64,000 bases of DNA from Sophora flavescens (lineage: Eukaryota > Streptophyta > Magnoliopsida > Fabales > Fabaceae), in the NCBI GenBank assembly GCA_030762895.1, contig CM061070.1, forward strand, positions 30,469,652-30,533,651, in the 5' to 3' direction. Positions within the stretch are counted from its first letter, which is position 1; each line of letters begins with the position of its first letter. The translations under genes and the position numbers were made by a program. Shown here in pieces: positions 33,861 through 45,739 of the stretch. The notes under the pieces are model-generated. The model was not told where the DNA came from. It did no database searches and saw only the letters and a program-made list of their open reading frames with translations.

Positions 33861-34947
33861 TGAATGACTGCTCCCTCTTCGGTGCTTGGCACTCCTTTGC
33901 CAAATGCCCAATACGGTCACAGTTGTTGCACTTGTAGTCCTTCTTTGGGCAATCATTCGCGAAGTGATTCGGATCCCCACATCGGAAACATCTCCTTCCT
34001 TGGCCTTGATCGTTGTTTCTCCTGGCCTCCACTTCCAGTTCGACACACCTGGAACGAGCTTGTTGCTTATGATTGTTATTGTAGCTAGGTGCTTGATGGT
34101 ATGGCTTCCTCTGGTTCTGCTTCCATTTGAAATTATGTCCTTGATTCTGACCCTTATGACGAACTGGTCCACTTGCGCTTTCTCTGCTATCCCTTCCTTT
34201 GCGCATCAACTCAATCTTCCGGCACTTCTCCACTAATGCTTGGAAACTCCGAATTTCCAAGGGCAGCACTGATTCCTTGATTTCAAAGCGTAAACCGGCT
34301 TCGAACTGTTCGCACTTCCACTCTTCACTGGGGCTGTTCTGAAAGAAGCGGAAGTATTTGGCAAGTGATTCGAACTTTGCCGCATACTCCCCCACTGTCA
34401 GATCTCTCTGACTTAGCCTCAAGAACTCTTGTTCTTTCTCCTTTCGGGCACTCTGGGGAAAGTACTTGTCCAGAAACTTGCCGCGAAATACTCCCCAGGT
34501 GATCACTTGATGTTCAGCCTCTAGCAGTTGCTTAGTACCCTTCCACCAATATTCGGCATCTCCCATGAGCTGAAACGTCGAATAAGGTACCTTGGATTCT
34601 TCAGGAGTGTGTACCAACTCGAAAATCTTTTCTAACTCTTGAATCCAGAGATCTGCCTTAATCGGATCCACGTCTCCATCGAACTGAGATGGATTCTGAC
34701 GTCTGAACGCATCAAGATGCCTTCCCTCTGCAGCTTGTTCCGCTCGCAGCTGTTCTTGCTGATTTTGTGCAGCAGCATTGGCCGTTTGATGAGCTATAGT
34801 AGCAGCCACATCAGCCAGTGCTTGAGCAGCGAAGTCCATTCCTCCATTGCCTCGTCCACGTCCACGAGCACCTCTCTGATTCATACTGACCTGGATCACA
34901 AAAGCAGTCAGATGACAATCCGAAAGAGAGAACCCGCCGGTCACCAC
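33781..34947 (-). pseudogene. Gag of element B
   Basis: The 388-codon frame probably starts at the Met of MNQRGARGRGRG (codon 22), because the preceding residues are not gag-like. It has the gag domain (DPIKADLWIQELEKIF, AEYWWKG, FLDKYFPQ, EQFEAGLRFEIK) and two CCHC zinc knuckles, CFRCGDPNHFANDC and CNNCDRIGHLAKEC. The frame stays open through gag but leaves the protease frame near KGRVYHDE, so gag alone could have been made. Product role: capsid and RNA packaging. Confidence 0.9.
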
Positions 34948-35046
34948 ACATTACCTCAAAAGAAGTAATTCAAACAACACACAATCAGAGAAAACACAAC
35001 AGCAACACAACAGACCTAACCCAGACATTCCCGAAAGACTCGACTA

Positions 35047-35058
35047 GCTCTGATACCA
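35047..35058 (-). other. PBS of element B (tRNA-iMet)
   Basis: The minus strand reads TGGTATCAGAGC, four bases inside the end of the 5' LTR. Confidence 0.92.
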
Positions 35059-35062
35059 CTAA

Positions 35063-38000
35063 TGTGACACCCTAACTTGGTCATCACATGGTTACCCTTT
35101 TTGCGGAAAAATGCTCGTTTAAATGCTGGTCGCCTTCGGAAAAAGATTATTCAACATACACAAGGTTACCAAAAAGGTACTTAATTTTTTTTATTTTAAG
35201 AAAAGAAGTAAAAGGTAAAGAAACTCACAACTTGAAAACGACAACAGATACATACATATAATATTGCCTCGAAAGGTCTTAGGTTTTAACATTACACCAC
35301 GGCCTTAATCAATATGGCCAACAGAAACGAAAACATAACTGAAACATAACCGAGAAGATAAGGTAAATAAAACACCAACTGGGAATGGGAATCTGGGAAT
35401 CTAAACTCAAAAGAAAAGCTCAAAAGCCAAGACTAACGGACCACTCAAAACAAAGCCTCCAACCACTACCAATGCCTACGACACTCGGAGTGGCCACAAA
35501 CGCTCCCACAAGAAGAAGTCTCCGGCTCCGGGTCAATCACCTCTCCTCCGTCATCCAACGGGACATCCTCCTCCTCAATATCCAAAGGGTGATAACCCGC
35601 CTCGAGCTCCTCATCCCACCAGTCGTCTACCAGCTCATGAGGCTCCTCCTCAGGATCCTCTTCGGGATCTTCTTCAGGATCTTCCTCCATCGGTTCCTCC
35701 TCTTCTGGCTCGGCAGGCAAAACGTGAGGGTGAAGTAGACCGGCTTCCTGTAGCGTGTTCAGGTACAACCATGGCGGTGGAAGAATCACGTTCCTGGATT
35801 CCACCGAGTGGATCCTCCTAACAAGCTCTCCATGTATATTAGCTTCAGTAGTAGTGATTGGCCCTCGGTACGTCGCCGTAGTCGCATTCGCGTCCATCCT
35901 CCAATTCCCAATCCTGTCGGCCTCGTCAAAAGTTTCTGTCCGTGTGACCTCAGGTACAAGAGGGACAAGAGGGTCCATCTAAAGCATACGCATACCGGTA
36001 CGAGGAAAATAAAAGAACATACAGACATGCAAGAGTGAGATACCGTCATAAGATATATCCCACAACAACCATATACATGATACATGCAACACGAAATCAG
36101 ATCAACAGTTAAAGCATGCATAATCATCATAATATAACAGTGTTATATCAAGGGGTCCTCAAGCCCGAACAATCAGTTTTCGAAAATGTGCATGACACTT
36201 CAATATCAGGCTCTATCCTAGTCTCATGAGATCACAACACCATGTTATCACTGGAGAAGATAGAGTTTGTCAAGCTCTGCCCACCGGGCTGTTGCCACCG
36301 CATCCTGATGCACCAGGCCTCTTGGTCAGACAACGCCACATGCCCTTAACGAAACAGCTAGCAATGTGACTGACTCTCAGATACCCCATGGGTATCCTCA
36401 ATAAGCAAAGGCACGTCTGCCAGGGGAAATGCATATGAATAAAAACTTTCCTTTTAAGGTTTTTCTTTATGTAAATATTTCACTGTCAAAGCTCAAAGCT
36501 AATGACTTAACATTATTTCCCCATCACTTGAAAACTTAGAAACATAGGACACACAGTCCGAATGCTCAATCCCAACACCTAGACCGTGGCCGCAGTCAAG
36601 GTTTGTGGTAATGGAAATCAATATACTTGTAGTCATGTTTTACTTATCATGCTAAGGACAATAGCCCACAACAATGGAAATCGGAACGAACTGTCCTCGA
36701 TTCCGCGAATTGGACTTGAGGTCCATAACATTACGAATAGGACTTTACGGTCCCGTTAACACTGATCCAAGATCACGTGCTAAGCATGGAAAACTAGAGG
36801 CGACGTCTCACGTCTAGATTCCTATTCTTTTAGTACTTATCTTTCATTTGACGAAAACAGTTTTCGAAATCGAAAGCCTCGATAACCTATGCTGGCTATC
36901 GGAAAGTTTCTAAATCATTTGGGAGAAAACCTTTTCTTTTGAAAATCCTTTATAAAACGTTTTTGAAACACTTTTAACTTTGAAAATCCCCAATAGGATA
37001 TTGTAAAATATTTTCGACAGTTTTCACTTAAAACACATAGTTCGAAAAGGGTTTTTCTCTTGCATTCTAGAAATCACTAAAACTATATTGTCACATAAAA
37101 CAAGTACTTTTAAACATTCAAGCTTTTTGGAAAAGAACACCCATCCTTTCATCTTCAAAGCTTATTAAGGTTTTTAATCCTTATTAATGATTGTGCACAG
37201 ACACACGTCCGGCTTAGCAAACTTCAAACAACAACAGCAGTATGTACACATATATATATTCACAGTTCAATGCCAATATCACAGTTCATCACAGTTATAC
37301 ATCTCAACATATATAACGATACAGTTCAACTTCATATAATAGCATAATATTTCAGATAATCCGGTAACTCAATAACAGTCAAGTAAACAATTAATCAAAT
37401 ACATACATGCATACAGTTATTGAATATCTTTCGGAAATCCCCTCTTACCTCAAAAGACGATAAGGGTTCCGACTACGAAAACTAAGGATCACGAACGTCC
37501 ACGCGTAACGAATCTAAGGTTACACACATGAAACCATAGGTTAGATTTTTAATCAAAGAACACTAGCCACAAGGCATAGGTTCCGTTTTCAACAATGGTT
37601 TTGGATTAAGGATTTCCAAAAATCATGCAACTTATGGATTTATGATCCTTAAGTGCTAGGAGTTCTTAAAACACCAAAAGTTTAACAAGTTTGAATCAAG
37701 AATACCACTAAGTCATCAACTTAGGGTTTCGGTTTTCATCCTCTAAAATAGGTTAGGATGTTCTAAATTTTCCAATCTCTTTAGGTTAGCATCCATACCT
37801 AGTAAGGAGCCTAAAACCTTGATCATTTTGGAAAAATGAAAAAAATCAAATACCCTAGGCCACAAACACTACCATTCGGCCTTGAGTAAAAATGAGGGTT
37901 AGAGGTTTTAAAACTTTCCAATCTCTTGGATATAGCATCCTTATACATCAAGGAGCCCAAATCCATGACCACTTTGGAAAAACCTCAAAGTACATATAAC

Positions 38001-39152
38001 AAAACACTTAGAGTTTTCACTTTTTCATGAAAATACATAAAAGTTTCTAAACTTTTCAAACACTTAAACCTAGCATCCTTATGTACATAGGAGCTCTTGG
38101 TCATGATCATGTTGGAATAACACTCAAACACAAGCTTAACCAAGCAAAGATGAAACAAAACTCATATGGCACAAAAGACATAGATTCTGTCCAGTACAGA
38201 AAATGGTGTTCGAGATTTTTGTTTTCCACAAGATTTTAGTATGTTGTAGAGGAAGTAAAAATAAGAATATAGAAATTGGTTTCACCTCAATCGGAGTTTT
38301 TTACAATTTTTGAGAATTTTTTGAAGTTTAAAAGCATATTATGAACTCAAAACATCAACTATGAAAATAAAGCCAAAACTTGAAAAACAAATGGTATAGG
38401 GACATTGCCCTTACCAATATGAACAACTTTGATGAAGAACACAACTTGAAAAACTTAGTAAAAATGGTACCTTTAGTTGTGTGAAGAAGAAGATGAATAG
38501 TTGTAAAAAAATGTTTTTGTGAAAGGAATCAAAAGTGTGAAATGGTTACACTTTGAAACTTAAATAGAAGAAGGAAAAGAGAGGGGGAGGGCATCAGTTT
38601 TGGGGCAGATTGGACGGGAGAGAAGAGCTTGACTTGGTTGAGAAGAAAGGAGGTATGGTGTAGGTAAGGTGTGTGTAAGAAAGTATGGTGATTTGACTTG
38701 ATTGGTGTAAGGAAGGTATGGCCATGGACATGCCTATGTCATAGCCTTCACATCAGTCAATCTACTCCATTTTTGCTCTACTCCAACATGAATCAGATGA
38801 ATTTCCCGATCGTATTTCCCGACGATTCGCCCAGGTAATACTCGGAAATTCGGCCCCGAACAAGATTTCTCAAAACACTCCAAACCCACACAAAACATAA
38901 AAAAAACACTAACCGTCTCGTTCACGAGTCAATATTAGGTCTCTAGCTCAGTAAACTCGTACTGGCTTTGAAAACCCAGATCGACTTTCGTCTGAATTTT
39001 ATACCGAAAATTTTACTGTGACTTCATACAGTAAAATAACACAAGAAAATGATTTTATTTAAAATAAAATCATCCTCTGGATTTTATCACAATTAAATAC
39101 ATTAAAGCATGCATTTACTAATAATTAAGCACACGAAAAACAGGGTGTTACA
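35063..39152 (-). repeat. 5' LTR of element B
   Basis: The 4090-bp right copy upstream of gag in element orientation has TG...CA ends. It contains the second acidic ORF at 35466-35978. A TATA-like TATTTAAG and a CTTCTTCTTCAC leader lie around 38500-38580 on the minus strand. The rest is non-coding. Confidence 0.93.
35466..35978 (-). CDS. LTR-encoded acidic ORF, copy in 5' LTR of B
   Basis: The 170-codon frame is the same length and start as the copy at 26714-27226, with four residue changes (among them GEL for GEP and PHVLPAE for PHVEPAE). It lies downstream of the presumed LTR promoter, so in a genomic transcript of B it would be the first sizeable ORF, ahead of gag. Function unknown; the acidic middle and the Cys/His-rich end are the only notable features. 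Confidence 0.45.
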   Translation of the reverse strand: MDPLVPLVPEVTRTETFDEADRIGNWRMDANATTATYRGPITTTEANIHGELVRRIHSVESRNVILPPPWLYLNTLQEAGLLHPHVLPAEPEEEEPMEEDPEEDPEEDPEEEPHELVDDWWDEELEAGYHPLDIEEEDVPLDDGGEVIDPEPETSSCGSVCGHSECRRHW

Positions 39153-39157
39153 CAGCC

Positions 39158-39347
39158 AAAGCTGACTTAAAGCTAGGTGAAATATGGATCTTGGTCCACT
39201 AGAAAATCTTCCAACGGGATTTTCCGAATCAATGATGAGGGTCATTGTTTTCAGTAAAATAGTGGGAGGCGTATTTAATTAAAGACCTTATTAAATAACT
39301 TCATGGCGTGATACTTATATTTTGCATATTTATCTCTGTAGATTACC
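39158..39347 (+). other. End of leader of element C
   Basis: C leader sequence resumes after the CAGCC target copy and runs to the gag ATG at 39348. No feature is seen. Confidence 0.7.
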
Positions 39348-40210
39348 ATGGCATCAAACACATCAAGTAACCTGTCATTGCGATCCGTCCTTGAGAAGGA
39401 CAAACTATCCGGAACAAATTTTCTGGACTGGTACAGAAACTTGAGGATTGTCCTTAAACATGAGAAAAAGCTGTATTTCTTGAGGAGCCTATTCCTGAGG
39501 AGCCACCGGCTTCAAGTGCTCCTAGGGCTGACAGGGATGCTTAGAAGAAGCATCAGGATGACGCCTTAGACGTCGGTTGTCTTATGCTTGCTACCATGAC
39601 CTCTGAGCTGTAAAAGCAACATGAGACCATGGAGGGGTACGATATGATCGTGCACCTCAAGATGCTCTACCAAGAGCAAGCAAGGCATGAGCGGTTCGAA
39701 GTTTCCAGAGCCCTTTTCCAGTGTAAATTGGCAGAAGGAAGCCGTGAGTCCTCATGTACTCCAGATGATCGGGTACATTGAGAATCTCGAGAGACTGGGA
39801 TTTCCTTTAGGCCAAGAGTTGGCCACCGACTTAGTTCTGCAATCGTTGCCTGAGAGCTATAGTCAGTTTGTCATGAACTATAATATGAATGATCTTGACA
39901 AACCTTTGCCAGAATTGTTGAGCATGTTGAGAACTGCTGAACAAAATATTAACAAAGGAAAGGGGAAGGCCATTTTGATGGTCCAGGATGGAAATAGCAA
40001 GAAGCAGCCCAAGAAGCCCACGCACAAACAAAAGGACAAGGGCAAGGGCAAGGCCATCAACAAGATCAAGCCCAGTGCTTCTGGCTTGAAGCCTGTGGGT
40101 GGTGTGGCTCAGGAAGGCAATTGCTTCCATTGTGGTCGGACCGGACATTGGAAGAGGAACTGCCCAAAATACCTAGAAAAAATCAAGAAGAAGAAGGGAA
40201 GTGAGACTTC
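39348..40210 (+). pseudogene. Gag of element C
   Basis: Copia gag begins MASNTSSNLSLRSVLEKDKL and has the typical LSGTNFLDWYRNLRIVL. The frame breaks between about 39490 and 39560, and an in-frame TAA stands near 39612. The frame from 39687 continues with LATDLVLQSLPESYSQFVMN, Lys-rich sequence, and a CCHC knuckle CFHCGRTGHWKRNC. Confidence 0.88.
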
Positions 40211-40560
40211 CACTTCAGGTGTGTTTGTTATAGAAGTCAATTTATCTACTTCTGCATCATGGGTATTAGATATTGGATGTGGTTCTCACATTTGTACAAA
40301 TGTGCAGGATCTAAACAGGATTAGACCATTGGCAAAGGGCGAAGTCGACCTACGAGTTGGAAATGGAGCAAAGGTTGCTGCTTTAGCTGTAGGGACTTAT
40401 GTATTGACTTTGCCCACTTCCCTTCAGGTGTGTTTGTTATAGAAGTCAATTTATCTATTATAGATATGGGAAGATATTGGATGTGGTTCTATTTTACAAA
40501 TGTGCAGGATCTAAAAGATTAGACCATTGGCAAAGGGAATATCATTTCCGTTTCTTGTTT
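40211..40560 (+). pseudogene. Protease of element C with internal duplication
   Basis: The protease active-site region reads WVLDIGCGSHICTNVQDL, where the family has DTG or DSG, so the residue after the catalytic Asp is changed. The segment from TGTGTTTGTTATAGAAGTC to CATTGGCAAAGGG (about 40219-40340) is repeated imperfectly at about 40427-40542, with small deletions in the second copy. The reading frame is lost in the second copy. Confidence 0.8.
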
Positions 40561-40610
40561 GGACAAGATTGGTTTTTCTTTTATAATAAAGAACAAGTTG
40601 TTCTATTTAT

Positions 40611-41426
40611 TTGGATGATATTTTCTATGCTAGTGCACACATGAGTAATGGGCTTTATGTCCTTGATCTTGAAATGCCCATATATAACATAAATACTAAG
40701 AGGTTCAAACCAAATGAGTTGAAACCGTCTTATCTTTGGCATTGTCGTTTGGGCCATATAAATGAGAAGTGCATTTCGAAGCTCCATAAAGATGGACTCT
40801 TGGACTCATTTGATTATGAATCATATGAGATATGTGAGTCTTGTTTATTGGGAAAGTTGACCAAAGCTCCATTCATCGGAAAAGGTGAAAGAGCTAACGA
40901 TCTTTTGGGTCTTATACGTAGCGATGTATGCGGACCCCTAAACACATTAGCTAGAGGTGGTTTTCAGTACTTCATCACATTCACTGATGATTTCAGTAGA
41001 TATGGATTTGTGTATCTTATGAAACATAAATCGGAATCCTTTGAAAAGTTCAAGGAATTCAAAAATGAGGTACAAAACCAACTTGGTAAAAATATTAAAA
41101 CTCTTCGATCAGATCGAGGTGGTGAATATTTGAGCCTAGAGTTTGATGATCATCTGAGAGAGTGTGGAATTTTATCTCAACTCACTCCACCTGGAACACC
41201 ACAATGGAATGGTGTTTCTGAGAGGAGAAATCGAACCTTGTTGGACATGGTTCGGTCTATGATGAGTCATGCAAACCTTCCAAACTCTTTCTGGGGACAT
41301 GCTCTATTAACAACAGCTTTTACACTTAACCGTGTTCCATCCAAAGCGGTAGAAAAGACACCATATGAGATATGGACTGGTAGACGACCCAGCATGTCAA
41401 GATTTGGGGTTGTGAAGCATACGTAA
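40611..41426 (+). pseudogene. Integrase of element C
   Basis: This is copia integrase: zinc-binding WHCRLGH and CESCLLGK, then the DDE core with IRSDVCGP, LRSDRGGEY and NGVSERRNRTLL. The frame is lost at about 41396 after RRPSMS; a further frame continues with VKIWGCEAY-like sequence toward RT. The core triad is intact, but the protein could not be made in full from this copy. Confidence 0.92.
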
Positions 41427-42807
41427 AACGTCAAGTTTCTAATAAGCTTGATCCCAAATCTGATAAATGCTTCTTTGTGGGGTATCCCAAAGAAACCAAG
41501 GGGTACTATTTCTATAATCCTTCCGAAGGCAAAGTGTTTGTCGCACGGACTGGTGTATTCCTAGAAAAGGAGTTTATCTCCATAGGAACCAGTGGGAGGA
41601 AGATAGAACTTGAAGAAATTCAAGAATCACAGAGTAGTGACCTACCATTGGTGGAACATGAGCAACCTTCACAAAATGCTGTGGAGGAACAACCTGCTCC
41701 AGTAGCACAAGACCAGCATAGGTCTAACAGGATACGTCACCAGCCTGAGAGATATGGATTTCTCATGACTCCACAAGGTGATGTATTGCTCATGGATCAA
41801 GATGAGCCTGTGACTTACCAGGAGGCCATCACTGGCCCAGAATCTGAGAAGTGGCTTGAGGCCATGAAATCTGAGATGGATTCCATGTACACCAACCAGG
41901 TATGGACCTTGGTAGAGCCACCTGAAGGGGTGAAACCCATAGGGTGCAAGTGGGTTTTCAAAAGGAAAACTGACATGGATGGTAAGGTACACACCTTTAA
42001 GGCGCGATTGGTCGCTAAGGGTTTCAAGCAAATTCAAGGCATCGAGTATGATGAGACCTTTCCGCCTGTTGCGATGCTTAAATCCGTCCGGATCTTACTT
42101 GCTATCGCTGCATACCATGATTATGAGATATGGCAGATGGATGTCAAAACTGCTTTCCTTAATGGAAAACTTCTTGAGGATGTGTACATGACACAACCTG
42201 AAGGCTTTGGCATTTCAGAGGATGCCGGAAAGGTATGTAAATTGCAGCGATCAATCTATGGATTGAAGCAAGCTTCCAGAAGTTAGAACCTTCGTTTTGA
42301 TGATCTTTGTAAGACAATGACGGATTCATCAAAAATGAAGATGAACCTTGTGTCTACAAGAAGGTTAGTGGGAGCATTGTTGTTTTTCTGGTGTTATATG
42401 TAGATGACATATTACTCATTGGAAATGACATCCCTACACTACAAAATGTAAAGACATGGTTAGGGAATTGCTTCTCTATGAAAGATTTGGGTGAAGCTAC
42501 CTATGTATTGGGAATCAGGATCTATAGGGATAGATCGCTGAAATTGCTTGGCCTAAGTCAGAGTACATACATAGACAAAGTGTTGAGATGCTTTAACATG
42601 CATGAATCCAAGAAAGGACTCTTGCCTATGTCACATGGTATATGCCTATCAAAGGCACAATCCCCTTCCACTCAAGAAGAAAGGGATCGCATGAGTAAGA
42701 TTCCATATGCATCCGCAATTGGATCTATCATGTATGCCATGTTATGTACTCAACCAGATGTATCGTATGCTTTAAGCATAACGAGCGGTACCCGATCGAT
42801 CCGGTGA
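41427..42807 (+). pseudogene. Reverse transcriptase of element C
   Basis: The frame 41477-42286 includes the IN-RT linker, PIGCKWVFKRK, ARLVAKGF, MDVKTAFLNG and GLKQASR, ending at TAG at 42284-42286. A frame break at about 42300-42330 precedes the catalytic LYVDDILLIG (YVDD) at about 42394-42423 and RT thumb sequence to 42807, where the frame breaks again after YALSITS. Confidence 0.92.
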
Positions 42808-43102
42808 AAGTCAGTCAGTCTCAAAGAACATCCTTAAGTACTTGAGAAGAACTAAGGATTCGTTCTTGGTATATGGAGGCGAGGAAGAGCTTGCTGTAAA
42901 AGGTTACACCGATGCTAGCTTCCAAACCGATAAGGATGATTCCAGATCGCAATCTGGTTATGTGTTCTACCTGAATGGCGGGGCTGTGAGCTAGAAGAGT
43001 TCAAAGCAGGAGACAGTTGCCGATTCTACTACAGAGGCTGAGTATATTGCCGCCTCCAATGCAGCAAAGGAGGCTATTTGGATCAAGAAGTTCATTACTG
43101 AG
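42808..43102 (+). pseudogene. RNase H of element C, first part
   Basis: Translation shows ILKYLRRTKDSFLVYGG, the catalytic-type GYTDASFQ and STTEAEYIAAS. A TAG replaces a codon in the NGGAVS...SSKQ region near 42992. D is inserted after IKKFITEL-type sequence with CTGAG at 43098-43102. Confidence 0.88.
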
Positions 43103-44391
43103 TGGTCGCGTTGTCGCACACGCGCCAAAAAGAACGAGCGGTTATAAAACTGTAGTTTAGAGCGACAACTCGGATCGTCTCTCAAGGACTCTTAGGTGTT
43201 GTTATTATTAACAGAAAAAGTTAGAAATGGGGGGTTTTGGATTGAGATGCAATCAAAGAAAACAAAATAATGACAAAGAAAGAAAACAGAGCAGTAAAAC
43301 AGATTAACAAATAAACTAAAGCGATTAACCTACTGCTTTTGGTTTCCCAGCTATCATCGGTTCATGCAAATTCCTAGCCCTAAGCAAATTCTAATCCCCT
43401 CCCGGTTGTAGCAATAATTCACAAGCGGAACCACTACTACAGATATATGTCCCTATTCCCGAATTAAGCAAACGGGGTTAAGCACTTCGTGAACTAAGCG
43501 AACACGAAACGTACACACGCGAATTAAGCAAACGCGATTATATATAGGAACATGATATCACCGAGATAAACCAACACAACACAATATACTCCTGAATTAA
43601 GCAAACAGAAATATAAAGCATGGCATTGAAAAGAGAAAAGGAAAGAGAATAGCAAACTAAACAGGAAATACAAGAACCTCAAGTATGGATAGAAACCAAT
43701 TACAGTAGATTAATCTAGGAGACTAGTTCTCCATAACAAACATAAGCAGAAAAGGAAACAAAACAAACTACAACTAATGACTAGCTAAGACTAGCCAAAA
43801 CTGACTAGCCCCCTTTCATTCTGCCATAGAGCAGTTTATATACAATTTCTGGAATCCAAGGCCTCGCGAGGCGAAGCACTGCTTGCGAGGCAAATAACAC
43901 GAAAGGTCTGCAACTCTTGGTCTTCTCGCGAGGCGAGCATATCTTCGCGAGGCGAACTCTTCAAATTCCCAACTGTTACGCCCGTGACCTTCAACATGCC
44001 CAAACCGTGATGGCTTCTGGTCTTCCAAGACTCGCGAGGCGAAGGGATTGTCGCGAGGCGAACGCTTCAACTTCAAAACTGCCACGACCGTGATCTTCAA
44101 CACGGATAAACCGTGATCGTCTCTGACTTTTCAGGCTTGCATGACTCACGGGGCGAGATATCCTTCGCGGGGCGAGTGGCTCCAGATTTATTTTATTTTA
44201 TTTACCTGAAAACAGAAAATAGAATAAGTATTTTATTTAACTCTAAATCAACTAAATTAACCTAAAAACACTTTACAGACTCAAAATGCTACTTAAGGAC
44301 AATCAAGTCTAATTTGGGTGAAAATGATATAAAATAAGCACAAAGCCATGGTCTTTATTAGTTATAAAACCAGTCAACCAGAGGCTCATCA
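43103..44391 (-). repeat. 3' LTR of element D
   Basis: On the minus strand it starts TGATGAGCCTCTGG and ends GCGACCA. Palindromes of the CTCGCGAGGCGAG type (43862-44178) lie upstream of TATATAAA (43835-43842). Three GTTTGCTTAATTC motifs and one variant lie between 43461 and 43606. Confidence 0.93.
43835..43842 (-). promoter_or_regulatory. TATA box in 3' LTR of D
   Basis: TATATAAA on the minus strand lies about 20 bp downstream of the first CTCGCGAGGC palindrome. The same box is at 47966-47973 in the 5' LTR. Confidence 0.65.
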
Positions 44392-45739
44392 AAATACCCC
44401 AAACTTAAACTTTGCTTGTCCCCAAGCAAACTAAAACTTAAAAACTTAAAAAGACTCAAGACATGGCAAAACATGGCAAGCTTAAGGATTCAATCAACTT
44501 TCGCACAGATTTCAAGCAATATTTCAAAAGAATTTTTCTTCCAATGTTCCCCCCTTTCAAGCAAATTAATCCCCACAATCATTCATTCTAAACAATTGAG
44601 AATTTCATCATTCAAACAATCATTACTCTAATCATTACAATTGAGAATTTCATCATTCAAACAATCATTACTCATTCGCTCAGTTTGTGTCAGGCTATCA
44701 ACATTTCTCTCAATTTCACTTTTAAGAGCACTTCCCATAAATTTGATTTTCATCTCAAAATGATTCCCACAGAAAACATGCAAGCAACATCAAAAGGTCT
44801 TTTATGGGTTGTAATGGGGCCTGGCTAAGGGTAGGATATACAAAGGAACTAGGCTGAAGACCCTAGGAACTAAGAGAGCATGAACTTTATTTACACTTTG
44901 AAATTAAACTCAAGTTCCTTTCTTCATTTTTCTTTATGCTTCTGGGTGACTACAGCCTTTTATTTCTTTTTGGCATTTTTGAACTTTCATTTTTTCTGTT
45001 TTTCTTTTTCTTTTTTTTTTCTTTTTTTTTTCACATAATTTTTTTTCTCAATCCCAAACAACATATTACACCTTGCAGCCACCCCAAACTTTAGTTTCTT
45101 GCACCCATTCTAAGATTACATGCTCTCCTAATCCTAAGATCGGGTTAACATGGTTTTTCAGATTTTTGGGCTTATAACATTAGGTTATCAAGAATTAACA
45201 AGCTAATAGGCTCAATGGGGCTAACTAGGGAACATGCATTAGGGATGGTAATTTTTAGGCTAAGTAGCTATTTACAAAGAAAATGCCTAAATCATTTGAA
45301 GCAAACATATAATCATGCAAACCAAAAAGAGATTCAAGCAAATTCAGGAAAGTGCAATCAAAAGTGATTCTCACAGTCAAAAACATGTTGGAGGCTCAAA
45401 ACCTCACCTGGACATTCATGCAAATTGCTTGACAGAGATTCTATCCCTAGTGTGTGCTCCCTATCACCCCAAACTTATCATAAATCATGCCATCATAACA
45501 AAATCTCAAAGTTCAGTTTTCAATCATATGGGGATCATTTTTCAAAATTTTTTCAAAATCTAGGGGGAAAACAATCAACACTATCATGCAATCCATCTAT
45601 GCAAAAATTAATAAAATCCAATAAACTTGCCATAACCAAGACACAAACACAACTCCTGAGCTTCTCAAATTATTCAGGAGCTTTATTCAAAACAAAACAG
45701 AATTAAAGTAAGGAAAAGAAAATTAAAAAGGAGAAAGGG
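44392..45739 (-). other. 3' noncoding region of element D
   Basis: The PPT AAGTTTGGGGTATTT (44392-44406, minus) and hairpin TTTGCTTG / CAAGCAAA with loop GGGA (44411-44430) are identical to E. The conserved ATTACAACC...AAAGACCTTTTGAT block is at 44789-44819 and an A-rich tract (minus strand) near 44980-45045. No distal hairpin comparable to A, H and K was found. No gene. Confidence 0.75.

Larger units (their letters stand above)
26310..39152 (-). mobile_element. Element B: full-length Tekay-like chromovirus
   Basis: The LTRs of 4095 bp (26310-30404, 3') and 4090 bp (35063-39152, 5') run TGTAACACCC...GGGTGTCACA on the minus strand, with CAGCC duplications at 26305-26309 and 39153-39157. The internal region reads PBS, gag, PR, RT, RH, IN, chromodomain-like tail and PPT from right to left. 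Frameshifts and at least two in-frame TAG codons break the polyprotein. The LTRs look 1-2 percent different by eye. Each LTR also carries a 170-residue acidic ORF in the element's sense orientation. Confidence 0.95.
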
